From Kribbella monticola (GTDB taxonomy: Bacteria; Actinomycetota; Actinomycetes; Propionibacteriales; Kribbellaceae), in assembly GCF_003261635.1 (NCBI RefSeq), contig NZ_QFXK01000039.1, positions 186,001-250,000 on the forward strand: 64,000 nucleotides of DNA. The letters are read 5' to 3'. The position numbers were made by a program, and so were the translations under genes. The notes under the pieces were generated by a model. That model was given only the letters and a program-made list of their open reading frames with translations, searched no databases and was not told where the DNA came from. This document shows positions 25,340-33,240 of the stretch, piece after piece. Positions within the stretch are counted from its first letter, which is position 1. Each line of letters starts with the position of its first letter.

Positions 25340-26299
25340 GTGGCTGAGCCGAGTACCGAGTGGCGTGAAGTGATCGGGGCGGACGAGCAGGAGCGACACG
25401 AGGCGCAGGCGGCCGAGTTCGCCGCGATGCAGGGCCGGAAGTCGGCGAAGTACGGGACCGGGCGGGCCTTGCACCGCAAGCAGCTCGCGGCACTCCGGGC
25501 CACCCTGGACATCGCGGCCGACCTGCCGGAGTACGCGCGCCAGGGTCTGTTCAGGACCCCTGACCGGTACGACGCGTGGATCCGGCTGTCCAACGGCGGG
25601 TTCAACCGCGCGGCCGACAGCGTGCCCGACATTCGCGGCTTCTCGATCAAGGTGCTCGGTGTCTCCGGCCGGGCCGCGCTCGGCGGCGAGGCTGTCTCGC
25701 AGGACTTCGCGCTGATCAACCACGAGCGGTTCAGCTCCGCGACCAGCGAGGACTTCACCAAGGTCGTCACCACCGGCGGCAGCACGCCGGGCAATCTCGT
25801 GCTCCGGCTGCTCAAGAACCCGGGCATGATCCCGCAACTCAAGACCGTCTCGGCGGCCCTCAAGTCGCCGTTCAGCGGATTCGCGACCCAGGACTTCTTC
25901 AGCGCCGCGCCGATCGCCTTCGGCCCGTACGCCGTCCGGGTCCGGCTGGCCGCCGCGTCCGACCAGGTCAACCCGTCGGCGAGCAACGACTGGGCCGCCG
26001 ACATCTACGACCGGTTGGCCGCTGATCCCCTGTCCTACGACCTGCAGGTGCAGTTCTTCATCGACGAGTTGGTCACACCGATCGAAGACGCGTCGGTCGA
26101 CTGGACGGCCGCGCCTTATCTGACGGTGGCCCGGCTGACTGTGCCGCGGCAGAAGCCGGACGAGGCGCTCGCGACCCAGGTCGAGGCGGCTCGGTTCGAC
26201 CCCTGGAACGCGCTGGTCGAGCACCGCCCGCTCGGCGAGGTGATGCGGGCCCGGAAGGTCGCGTACTACGCCAGCCAGCAGGCCCGAGCGGCCGAGTGA
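25340..26299 (+). CDS. Catalase-fold heme protein (small catalase-related family)
   Basis: A 319-residue protein of the small catalase-related family, shorter than true catalases (about 480 or more). The distal-side pattern is RALHRKQ, then the fold motif YDAWIRLSNGGFNRAADSVPDIRGFSIKVLGV equivalent to the catalase RFSxVxG...RDxRGFAxKF region, and SQDFALINHERF. It may act as a peroxidase or hydroperoxide-metabolising enzyme; activity cannot be predicted. GTG 25340 follows GGGAG at 6 nt and is preferred over the in-frame ATGs upstream. Lies 85 bp after modC. Confidence 0.8.
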   Translation: MAEPSTEWREVIGADEQERHEAQAAEFAAMQGRKSAKYGTGRALHRKQLAALRATLDIAADLPEYARQGLFRTPDRYDAWIRLSNGGFNRAADSVPDIRGFSIKVLGVSGRAALGGEAVSQDFALINHERFSSATSEDFTKVVTTGGSTPGNLVLRLLKNPGMIPQLKTVSAALKSPFSGFATQDFFSAAPIAFGPYAVRVRLAAASDQVNPSASNDWAADIYDRLAADPLSYDLQVQFFIDELVTPIEDASVDWTAAPYLTVARLTVPRQKPDEALATQVEAARFDPWNALVEHRPLGEVMRARKVAYYASQQARAAE

Positions 26300-26562
26300 T
26301 CGCTGTATACAGAAAGTGTCTGACAGGTGACACGACGTTACTGACTCGAAGTTACGGCCTGTGATCTCACTGCCACGAATTGGCATCATGTAACGCCGGT
26401 TTCACGCCTCAGAGTGATCGCGATGTAACAAAGAGTGGTTACTTACTCACTCGTAGCGAGTGAGTTCTTCACGGTCTAGTCGTGACGTCATGCACTACGC
26501 CGACCCCTTGCGGGTTGCCCAAGATGTGCCGGGGCAACCACGAGAGAGGGGGACGAATCGTC
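26300..26562 (+). promoter_or_regulatory. Promoter region of the class III lanthipeptide cluster
   Basis: A 263-bp AT-richer gap. It contains five GTTAC/GTAAC motifs (26337, 26351, 26390, 26425, 26438) within about 105 bp, and the palindrome at 26445-26465. The inverted pair GTAAC (26425) / GTTAC (26438) is separated by 8 bp. The spacing suggests binding of a regulator, perhaps the RamR-like protein encoded at the end of the cluster (inference). Confidence 0.5.
26445..26465. promoter_or_regulatory. Perfect 9-bp inverted repeat, candidate operator
   Basis: ACTCACTCG-TAG-CGAGTGAGT: perfect 9-bp arms with a 3-bp centre, 98 bp before the LanKC start. The symmetry is that of a dimeric HTH operator (TetR or similar). 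The regulator is not identified. Confidence 0.6.
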
Positions 26563-29136
26563 ATGGAAAGTTACGAGCTGTACTGCCTGGCCGACCGGCG
26601 GTTCTACGACACCCCGACCAAGCGTGGTGCCGAGCATCCGGACTTCGCGCTCTGCTCGCGCCCGGTCCCGGCCGGCTGGCAGCACGCCCCCGGCGACCTG
26701 TGGATGCACTACGCGCCGACCGGGCTGCAGCTGCCGGACCAGGGCTGGAAGATCCACGTCTCCGCAGGTCTCGCCGATGCCGAGCGAGCGCTGGCCACGG
26801 TCTGGGACTACTGCGTCCCCCGCGGCATCGCGTTCAAGTTCCTCCGCAACGAGCCCGTCCTGGTGATGGTCAACTCCAAGTCCGCGCCGCGTGGTTCGAG
26901 CGGCAAGCTGGTGACGATTTACCCGACCGACGAGGCCCAGCTCGAGCTGGTGCTCAAGGAGCTCGACGACCTCCTGCACGGCGTACGAGGTCCGTACATC
27001 CTGAGCGATCTCCGCTACGCCGAAGGTCCGCTCTTCGTCCGGTACGGCGCGTTCGTCAGCCGCTACTGCCTGAACGACTCCGGCGAGCGGGTGCTCGCCC
27101 TCGCCGACGACGAGGGCCGCCTGGTGCCTGACCACCGCGGCCCGACCTTCTCGATGCCGCCGTGGGCGACGCTGCCGTCCTTCCTCGAGTCCCATCTCGA
27201 GGCCCGGAACGCGGTCACCACGAACGAGCTGGCGTACACGATCGAGAGCGTCATCCAGTTCTCCAACGGAGGTGGCGTCTACCTCGGTCACCACAACGAC
27301 ACCGGCGCGCGGGTGGTGCTCAAGGAGGGCCGCCCGCTGGCCGGCCTCGACATGGGCGGCCGGGATGCCGTGGCCCGGATCGGTCACGAGCGAGACATCC
27401 TGCAGCGGCTCGACGGACTCGACGTGGTGCCACAGCTGCACGACTCCTTCCAGCTCGGCGAACATCACTTCCTGGTCCAGGAGCACGTCGACTCGAACTC
27501 CCTGCAGCGCGAGCTGGTCCGCCGCTATCCGCTGACCCACCCGGACGCAACCGAGGCGGAGCGCGCGGAGTACGCCGACTGGGCCGCTGCCATGGTCGCC
27601 CGCGTCGAAGCCGCCGTCCGGCAGTTGCACGAGCGAGGCGTGGTCTTCTGCGACCTGCACCCGGACAACGTGCTCCTCGGTCTCGACGACCGGCTGGTCC
27701 TGATCGACTTCGAGGTCGCCACGCTCGCCGAGGAGCAGGCGCGTTCGGCGCTCGCGCATCCCGGCTACGCCGCTCCGGCCGATCGGCAAGGCGTCGACGT
27801 CGACCTCTACGCGCTCGCCTGTATCACGCTCGGCCTCTACGCACCCCAGGCGACGATGCTGCTAAATCTCCATCCTGGCAAGGCTTTCCAGCTCGCCGAG
27901 ATGATCACCGACACGTTCCCGGTGCCTAAGGCAACCATCGACACCGCGGTACGGACGATTGTCGGTCCCGGCGTCAGGAGCGATCCCGAGATGACCGGCC
28001 TGGCGCTGCCCGGCAGGGCGCAGTGGGCCGAGGTCCGTTCGGCGCTGACGAAGGCAATCGTTGCCAGTGCGACCCCGGAGCGCGACGACCGGTTGTTCCC
28101 GGGCGACATCGCGCAGTTCCAGCCGGGCGGCGGCATCAACCTCGCCACCGGAGCAGCCGGAGTCCTCTACGCCCTGGCCAAGACGGGTGCCGGCCGCTTC
28201 CCGCAGTACGACGAGTGGCTGCGCAAGCAGGCCCTGGCCTCCGAGAGTGGCCCAGGCCTGTACGACGGACTGCACGGCGTCGCGCACGTGCTCGACGAGC
28301 TCGGCTATCGGCAGGACGCCCTCGACACGATCGACCGGACGCTTGCCGACGACTCCGAGGCTCGCGAACTCGGGCTGCACTCGGGCCTGACCGGTATCGG
28401 TCTGAACCTGCTGCACTTCGCAGCGGAGCCCGCCCTGCAGGCCAAGGCGATCCGGGTCCTCGACCTGGTCGCGGACCGGCTGGGTGACATCGACGACGTG
28501 CCGGAACTCAGTGGCGGCCCGCATCCGCGGGCCGGTCTGATGTTCGGCTCGTCCGGTCCGGCGCTGCTGTTCCTGCAGGCCTTCGAGTGGTTCGGCGACA
28601 CGGGACTGCTCGACCTGGCCGAGGTCGCGCTGCGGCAGGACCTCCGCCGCTGCCTGATGACACCGGACGGCATGCTCCAGGTCAACCAGGGCTGGCGGAC
28701 GCTGCCGTACCTGGAAGAAGGATCGGCCGGCATCGCACTCGTACTGGACCGCTACCTGCGGCACCGCCCGGACGAGGAACTGGCCGCGACACTGGCCGGC
28801 CTGCGCCGAGTCACCCACTGCTCGTACTACGTCCAGCCCGGGTTGTTCATGGGCCGCGCCGGCCTGCTGCTGACCGCGGCCGCGCTGGCCGAGCCCCAGG
28901 ACACCCTCGACGATCTCGTGAACGGCCTCGGCTGGCATGCGATGCCGTTCGCCGGTGGCCTCACCTACCCCGGCAACCAGTTGCTCCGTCTCTCGATGGA
29001 CCTGGCGACCGGATCGGCCGGCGTCCTGCTGGCCCTGGGAACCGCGCTGCACGAGCAGCCGGTGTCCCTCCCGTTCCTCGGATCTCCCCAGTGGTCCGAG
29101 TCCCCATCCCTACTAGGCACATCGAAGGAGGTGTAA
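26563..29136 (+). CDS. Class III lanthionine synthetase LanKC (RamC/FlaKC-like)
   Basis: An 857-residue trifunctional enzyme that phosphorylates Ser/Thr of the precursor, eliminates the phosphate and cyclises onto Cys to give lanthionine or labionin. Domains: N-terminal lyase (about 1-210, LYCLADRRFYDTP...), Ser/Thr kinase (about 220-480; VVLKEGR lysine, VFCDLHPDNVLL catalytic loop, VLIDFEVAT metal site), and C-terminal LanC-like cyclase (about 520-850; YDGLHGVAHVLDELGY, QPGLFMGRAGLLL). The cyclase lacks the zinc-binding Cys and Cys-His (CHG) motif, which marks class III rather than class IV. ATG 26563 follows GAGAGGGGG. The stop lies within the ribosome-binding site of the precursor gene. 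Confidence 0.94.
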   Translation: MESYELYCLADRRFYDTPTKRGAEHPDFALCSRPVPAGWQHAPGDLWMHYAPTGLQLPDQGWKIHVSAGLADAERALATVWDYCVPRGIAFKFLRNEPVLVMVNSKSAPRGSSGKLVTIYPTDEAQLELVLKELDDLLHGVRGPYILSDLRYAEGPLFVRYGAFVSRYCLNDSGERVLALADDEGRLVPDHRGPTFSMPPWATLPSFLESHLEARNAVTTNELAYTIESVIQFSNGGGVYLGHHNDTGARVVLKEGRPLAGLDMGGRDAVARIGHERDILQRLDGLDVVPQLHDSFQLGEHHFLVQEHVDSNSLQRELVRRYPLTHPDATEAERAEYADWAAAMVARVEAAVRQLHERGVVFCDLHPDNVLLGLDDRLVLIDFEVATLAEEQARSALAHPGYAAPADRQGVDVDLYALACITLGLYAPQATMLLNLHPGKAFQLAEMITDTFPVPKATIDTAVRTIVGPGVRSDPEMTGLALPGRAQWAEVRSALTKAIVASATPERDDRLFPGDIAQFQPGGGINLATGAAGVLYALAKTGAGRFPQYDEWLRKQALASESGPGLYDGLHGVAHVLDELGYRQDALDTIDRTLADDSEARELGLHSGLTGIGLNLLHFAAEPALQAKAIRVLDLVADRLGDIDDVPELSGGPHPRAGLMFGSSGPALLFLQAFEWFGDTGLLDLAEVALRQDLRRCLMTPDGMLQVNQGWRTLPYLEEGSAGIALVLDRYLRHRPDEELAATLAGLRRVTHCSYYVQPGLFMGRAGLLLTAAALAEPQDTLDDLVNGLGWHAMPFAGGLTYPGNQLLRLSMDLATGSAGVLLALGTALHEQPVSLPFLGSPQWSESPSLLGTSKEV

Positions 29137-29140
29137 ACAC

Positions 29141-29281
29141 ATGGCACTTCTCGACCTTCAGGGTCTGGAGACCCCCGGTTACGGCGGTTGCGGCGGTCAC
29201 AACGGTGGCGGCTCGACGCTGACCGTTCTGGGCTGCGCTTCGCACACCCCGAGCAACCTGAGCCTTCTGCTCTGCCACTGA
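29141..29281 (+). CDS. Class III lanthipeptide precursor LanA (SapB/flavipeptin-like)
   Basis: A 46-residue peptide starting MALLDLQGLETPGYGG. The leader has the class III recognition helix LLDLQGLE. The core holds two S/T-x2-S/T-x3-C units: Ser25-Thr28-Cys32 and Ser38-Ser41-Cys45, the pattern converted to labionin or lanthionine rings in SapB and labyrinthopeptins, ending NLSLLLCH. A third Cys (17) lies in a Gly-rich stretch before the rings. Pro12 is a likely cleavage point for the prolyl oligopeptidase encoded next. An almost perfect AAGGAGGTG overlaps the LanKC stop, predicting strong translation. Confidence 0.93.
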   Translation: MALLDLQGLETPGYGGCGGHNGGGSTLTVLGCASHTPSNLSLLLCH

Positions 29282-29292
29282 TCGGTGCCGGC

Positions 29293-29316
29293 GCACCGGT
29301 TCTGAGTGGCCGGTGC
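29293..29316 (+). other. First hairpin after the precursor gene
   Basis: GCACCGG / CCGGTGC, 7-bp perfect stem with a 10-nt loop, 12 bp after the precursor stop. Probably stabilises the 3' end of a processed precursor mRNA or works with the stronger stem that follows. Confidence 0.5.
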
Positions 29317-29328
29317 AAGGGTTTCGAA

Positions 29329-29360
29329 GGCCCTGGGCGGAACCAATCCCGCCCAGGGCC
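29329..29360 (+). terminator. Internal terminator/attenuator between precursor and protease genes
   Basis: GGCCCTGGGCGG / CCGCCCAGGGCC, perfect 12-bp stem with an 8-nt loop, no U-tract. It would let most transcripts end after the precursor while some read through into the protease and transporters, a usual expression ratio for lanthipeptide operons (inference). Confidence 0.7.
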
Positions 29361-29389
29361 AAACCCACTCCCCGCCGGAAGGAGGACGC

Positions 29390-31588
29390 ATGCACCCCCG
29401 ACCCCACCCTGCCCCGCGCCTCACCACCAGCCCCCAGCCGTCCCCCACGGCGCAGGCACACCCCACCGGCCACCCCGCCCCGCAGTCGCACCCCAGCACC
29501 AACCCGCAGTCGTCTCCCAACGCGCGGTCGCATCCCGCCGACCGCCTCGGCGCGCTGTCCAGCGGCGCACCACACTCGGCCGCCGACGCGCGGACGCGTC
29601 CTCCTGTGGCGGCCCGCCCGGACGCTCGGCGGTTGCCGTTGGTCGAGGAGTTGCACGGGCATGCTGTGGCGGATCCTTATCGGTGGCTGGAGGATGCGCA
29701 GAGTCCGGAAACCCTGCAGTGGCAGGAGATCCAGGACGAGCTCTGGCTTCAGCACGCCCCGGGCCTGTCGAACCGCTTCCGGTTCCGGACCCGCATCAAG
29801 AGCCTCTCCGCCGTCGGCTCGACATCCGCCCCGCTCTGGCGCGGCACCCGCTGTTTCGTACTCCGGCAGCAACCGGCCCAGGAACATCCCGTCCTCTTCG
29901 TCGACGACGTCCCGCTGCTGGATCCGCAACAGCTCGATCCCACCGGGTCCACGACTCTCGACAGCTGGCAGCCCTCTCCGGACGGCTCCCTCGTGGCTTA
30001 TCAGGTCTCCAGCGGAGGCACCGAGCAAGCAAGCCTGTACGTACTCGACGTTGCCACAGGCACCCTCGTGGACGGTCCGATCGACGGCTGCCGCTACTCC
30101 CCCGTCGCCTGGCTGCCCGACGGAAAGTCCTTCTACTACGTGCGATTCCGGCACGTCCTGAGACACCGGCTCGGCTCGACCGACGATCTCCAGGTGCTTC
30201 CCGGCGAAGCGTCGTACGGGCTGGAGCTCAGCGCCGACGGACGCTGGCTGGCGATCTCCGCGGTCCGCGGTTCCGGCAACGACCTCTGGCTCGCCGACCT
30301 GAGCAACGACGAGCCGCCGGTCGTGATCCAGGAAGGCGTCGACGCGATCACCCTGCTGTCCGTCGGACCCGACGGCCGCCTGTACGTCGTCACGACTCGC
30401 GACGCGCCGACCGGCCGCATCTGCATCGGCGACCCCGAGGAGCCGCTGGTCTGGCACGACTTCGTCCCCGCCGATCCCGAGGCGCCGCTGAGCAGTCTCG
30501 CCGTTCTCGACAAGGTCGTTCTCGTCGGCCGGACCAGACGAGCGCTCGGCGAGATCGCCGTCCACGACCTGGTGACCGGCCGACGGCTCGGCGAGGTCGA
30601 GCTACCCGGCGCGGGCTCGGTCGGTTCACTGACCAGCCGTCCCGAAGGTGGCTACGAGGCCTGGTTCAGCTACACGGACAGCGTCACTCCGGCGGCGATC
30701 TTCAAGTACGACGCCAGCACGGCTCGGACGAATCGCTGGTCCGACCCACCGGGTGCACTCGGCGAGCTGGACGCCGAGACGCAGGAACTGGAGTACCGCT
30801 CGGCCGACGGGACCGCCCTGCGCATGCTGGTGATAGCGAAGCCTGGCGGAACCGGTCCGCGGCCGGCAATCCTCTACGGGTACGGCGGTTTCGGGCAGTC
30901 GCTGACTCCGACGTACTCCGCGTTCGCGCTCGCCTGGGTCGAGGCCGGTGGTGTCTTCGTGACCGCGAACCTCCGCGGGGGCGGCGAGGGCGGTGACGAC
31001 TGGCATCGGGCCGGGACGCTGGGCGGCAAGCAGAAGGTGTTCGACGACTACATCGCTGCGGCCGAGTTCCTGATCGCCGAGGGGTGGACGTCGGCCGATC
31101 GGCTCGCGCTCTGCGGTGAGTCCAACGGCGGGCTGCTGGTGGGTGCCGCGCTGACGCAGCGACCGGAACTCTTCGCGGCGGCCGTCTGCTCGGCACCGTT
31201 GCTCGACATGGTCCGCTACGAACTGTCCGGACTCGGGGCGAGCTGGGTGTCGGAGTTCGGCTCGGCATCTGATCCGGTCGCCTTCGAGCACCTGCTGAGC
31301 TATTCGCCGTACCACCAAGTCGTGCCGGGCGTGAAGTATCCGGCCGTGCTGTTCACGGTCTTCGACGGTGACACCCGCGTCGACCCACTGCACGCCCGCA
31401 AGATGTGCGCAGCACTCCAACACGCGACCACCAGCGACCACCCCATCCTCTACCGCCTGGACCACGACTCCGGCCACGGCCCCCGCTCAGCCAGCAAAAG
31501 CACTGCCCTGGCCGCCGACATCCTCGCCTTCCTCTCCACCCGCACCAACCTGGCCGAGCGTGGTTCTTCTGGTGAGGCTGGGTTATGA
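29390..31588 (+). CDS. Prolyl oligopeptidase, probable lanthipeptide leader peptidase (FlaP-like)
   Basis: A 732-residue S9A serine peptidase that cleaves after proline. Beta-propeller (about 80-440) followed by the alpha/beta-hydrolase domain; triad Ser578 in CGESNGG, Asp661 in FDGDTRVDP and His696 in DHDSGHG. A flavipeptin-cluster enzyme of this family in Kribbella flavida removes the leader of a class III lanthipeptide, and the precursor here has a suitable Pro12. The first 75 residues are unusual: His/Pro/Ser-rich low complexity without family counterpart, encoded by very C-rich DNA. ATG 29390 follows GGAAGGAGGA, so the extension may be translated; a GTG near 29606 would remove it. Stop overlaps the ABC gene. 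Confidence 0.92.
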   Translation: MHPRPHPAPRLTTSPQPSPTAQAHPTGHPAPQSHPSTNPQSSPNARSHPADRLGALSSGAPHSAADARTRPPVAARPDARRLPLVEELHGHAVADPYRWLEDAQSPETLQWQEIQDELWLQHAPGLSNRFRFRTRIKSLSAVGSTSAPLWRGTRCFVLRQQPAQEHPVLFVDDVPLLDPQQLDPTGSTTLDSWQPSPDGSLVAYQVSSGGTEQASLYVLDVATGTLVDGPIDGCRYSPVAWLPDGKSFYYVRFRHVLRHRLGSTDDLQVLPGEASYGLELSADGRWLAISAVRGSGNDLWLADLSNDEPPVVIQEGVDAITLLSVGPDGRLYVVTTRDAPTGRICIGDPEEPLVWHDFVPADPEAPLSSLAVLDKVVLVGRTRRALGEIAVHDLVTGRRLGEVELPGAGSVGSLTSRPEGGYEAWFSYTDSVTPAAIFKYDASTARTNRWSDPPGALGELDAETQELEYRSADGTALRMLVIAKPGGTGPRPAILYGYGGFGQSLTPTYSAFALAWVEAGGVFVTANLRGGGEGGDDWHRAGTLGGKQKVFDDYIAAAEFLIAEGWTSADRLALCGESNGGLLVGAALTQRPELFAAAVCSAPLLDMVRYELSGLGASWVSEFGSASDPVAFEHLLSYSPYHQVVPGVKYPAVLFTVFDGDTRVDPLHARKMCAALQHATTSDHPILYRLDHDSGHGPRSASKSTALAADILAFLSTRTNLAERGSSGEAGL

Positions 31589-33240
31589 GTGAGGACTTTC
31601 GGGCGGTGGTTCGGCGAGGGCGTGGGTGGTTGCCGGTGCTGGGGGTTACCGCGCTGCTCGGGAGTGGGGTGGCACTTGCGTTGCCGACGGCGCTCGGACG
31701 GTCGGTCGACGCCATCGTCACCCACCACGGGTACGGGAAGTGGTTCGCGCTCACTGCTGGGCTGATCACGATCGGGATCGTCTGTGCGCTCGTCGAAGTG
31801 TTCACCGGTACTGCCTGTGTCGTCAGCACAACGGCGTGGTTGCGGCACCGCCTGGTCAGCAACGTCGTCCGCAGCGGACCCGACGGAACCCGCGAGTTCG
31901 ACACCGGCGACCTCGTCACCCGGGTCAGCAGCAACGCCGTCGACGCGGCCCAGGCCGGTCCGGCGATCGTCAACGCCATCGCCGCGATCGTGCCCCCGGC
32001 GGGAAGCCTGCTCCTGCTCGCACTGATCGACCCCTGGCTAGCAGCCGCGTTCTTCGGCGGCATCCTGCTGGTGATCGGTGTGCTCTGGGTCTTCGCCCGA
32101 CGCACCGCGGAGATCAGCCTCGCCTACCAAGAGACCCAAGGCCGGATCGCCGGCCTGCTGACCGAGGCGCTCACCGGCCTGCGCACCATCACGGCCGCGG
32201 GCACGAACGCCCGCGAAGAACGCCGCATCCTCGCCCTGCTTCCCGAACTGCACAAGCACGGCCTACTCACCTGGCGCGTCCTCGCCCGCTCCGGCGCCCA
32301 GGCAGCGATCGTCGGCCCCCTTGTCCTGGTAGCGGTTCTCGCCGTCGGCGGCCTCCAGTTGGTGGCCGGCCGAATCACCGCCGGCGAGCTGTTCGCCGCC
32401 GGCCAGTACGCCGTACTCGGTGCCGGCCTCGGCGGTCTGACCGGCGTGCTCGGCGAGCTGGCCCGAGCGCGAGCCGGCAGCCGCCGCGCAGGCGAAGTGT
32501 TCGCCGTCGAGACCGTTGCCCACGGCACCCTTTCACTCCCCGGCGGCCCCGGCAGGCTCACCTTCGACGGCGTGTCGGTGATCGTCGGCGAGAAGGTGCT
32601 GCTGGCGCACGTGAATCTCGACCTGCCGGGCGGAGCCACGGTCGCCGTGGTCGGGCCGAGCGGCGCCGGCAAGTCGGTGCTCGCCGCCCTGGCCGCCCGG
32701 CTGCGCGATCCGTCCGAGGGCCAGGTCCTGCTGGACGGCGTACCGCTGCAAGCAGTGAACCGGCAGACGCTGCGCGCCGCGATCGGCTGCGCCTTCGAGC
32801 GTCCCCAGCTGGTCGGGACCACCGTGGGCGACGCGATCTCCCACCACGCGATCAGCACGGTCCGGACCTTGGCCGCCGCCCGCGCGACCCATGCCCACGA
32901 CTTCGTCAGCCGACTGCCCGACGGCTATCGCACACCGTTGCTCAAGGCACCTATGTCCGGCGGGGAAAAGCAGCGACTCGGCTTGGCCCGAGCCTGGCCG
33001 GCCAGCCGGTTGCTGGTGCTGGACGACGCGACCTCCAGTCTCGACACGGCCACCGAGATGCAGATCAGCAAGACGCTGACCGAGGACCGGCACCGCCGTA
33101 CCAGGCTGATCGTCACGCACCGAACCGCAACCGCCGCCCGCGCCGACCTGGTGATCTGGCTGGACGGTGGAATGGTGCGCGCGACCGGCACGCACGCCGA
33201 ACTGTGGCAGGACGCCTGCTACCGCGAGGTGTTCGGATGA
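31585..33240 (+). CDS. ABC transporter, fused permease and ATPase (lanthipeptide export, unit 1)
   Basis: A 551-residue half-transporter: about six helices (residues 15-300) then a nucleotide-binding domain with Walker A GPSGAGKS, signature MSGGEKQRLGLARAW, Walker B LLVLDDATSSLD and H-loop VTHRTA. No peptidase C39 domain, which fits leader removal by the separate peptidase. ATG 31585 overlaps the peptidase stop (ATGA). It likely forms a heterodimer with the next protein to export the modified peptide. Confidence 0.9.
   Translation: MSEDFRAVVRRGRGWLPVLGVTALLGSGVALALPTALGRSVDAIVTHHGYGKWFALTAGLITIGIVCALVEVFTGTACVVSTTAWLRHRLVSNVVRSGPDGTREFDTGDLVTRVSSNAVDAAQAGPAIVNAIAAIVPPAGSLLLLALIDPWLAAAFFGGILLVIGVLWVFARRTAEISLAYQETQGRIAGLLTEALTGLRTITAAGTNAREERRILALLPELHKHGLLTWRVLARSGAQAAIVGPLVLVAVLAVGGLQLVAGRITAGELFAAGQYAVLGAGLGGLTGVLGELARARAGSRRAGEVFAVETVAHGTLSLPGGPGRLTFDGVSVIVGEKVLLAHVNLDLPGGATVAVVGPSGAGKSVLAALAARLRDPSEGQVLLDGVPLQAVNRQTLRAAIGCAFERPQLVGTTVGDAISHHAISTVRTLAAARATHAHDFVSRLPDGYRTPLLKAPMSGGEKQRLGLARAWPASRLLVLDDATSSLDTATEMQISKTLTEDRHRRTRLIVTHRTATAARADLVIWLDGGMVRATGTHAELWQDACYREVFG

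Noticed and set aside
26300..29136. Class IV (LanL) assignment of the synthetase
   Set aside because: The cyclase domain lacks the zinc-binding Cys and CHG motif required in class IV, and the precursor has class III labionin-type spacing.
31626..33236. Very long continuous frame upstream of the second ABC transporter start
   Set aside because: It is the out-of-frame shadow of the first ABC transporter; the real start is ATG 33237 with an ATGA overlap.
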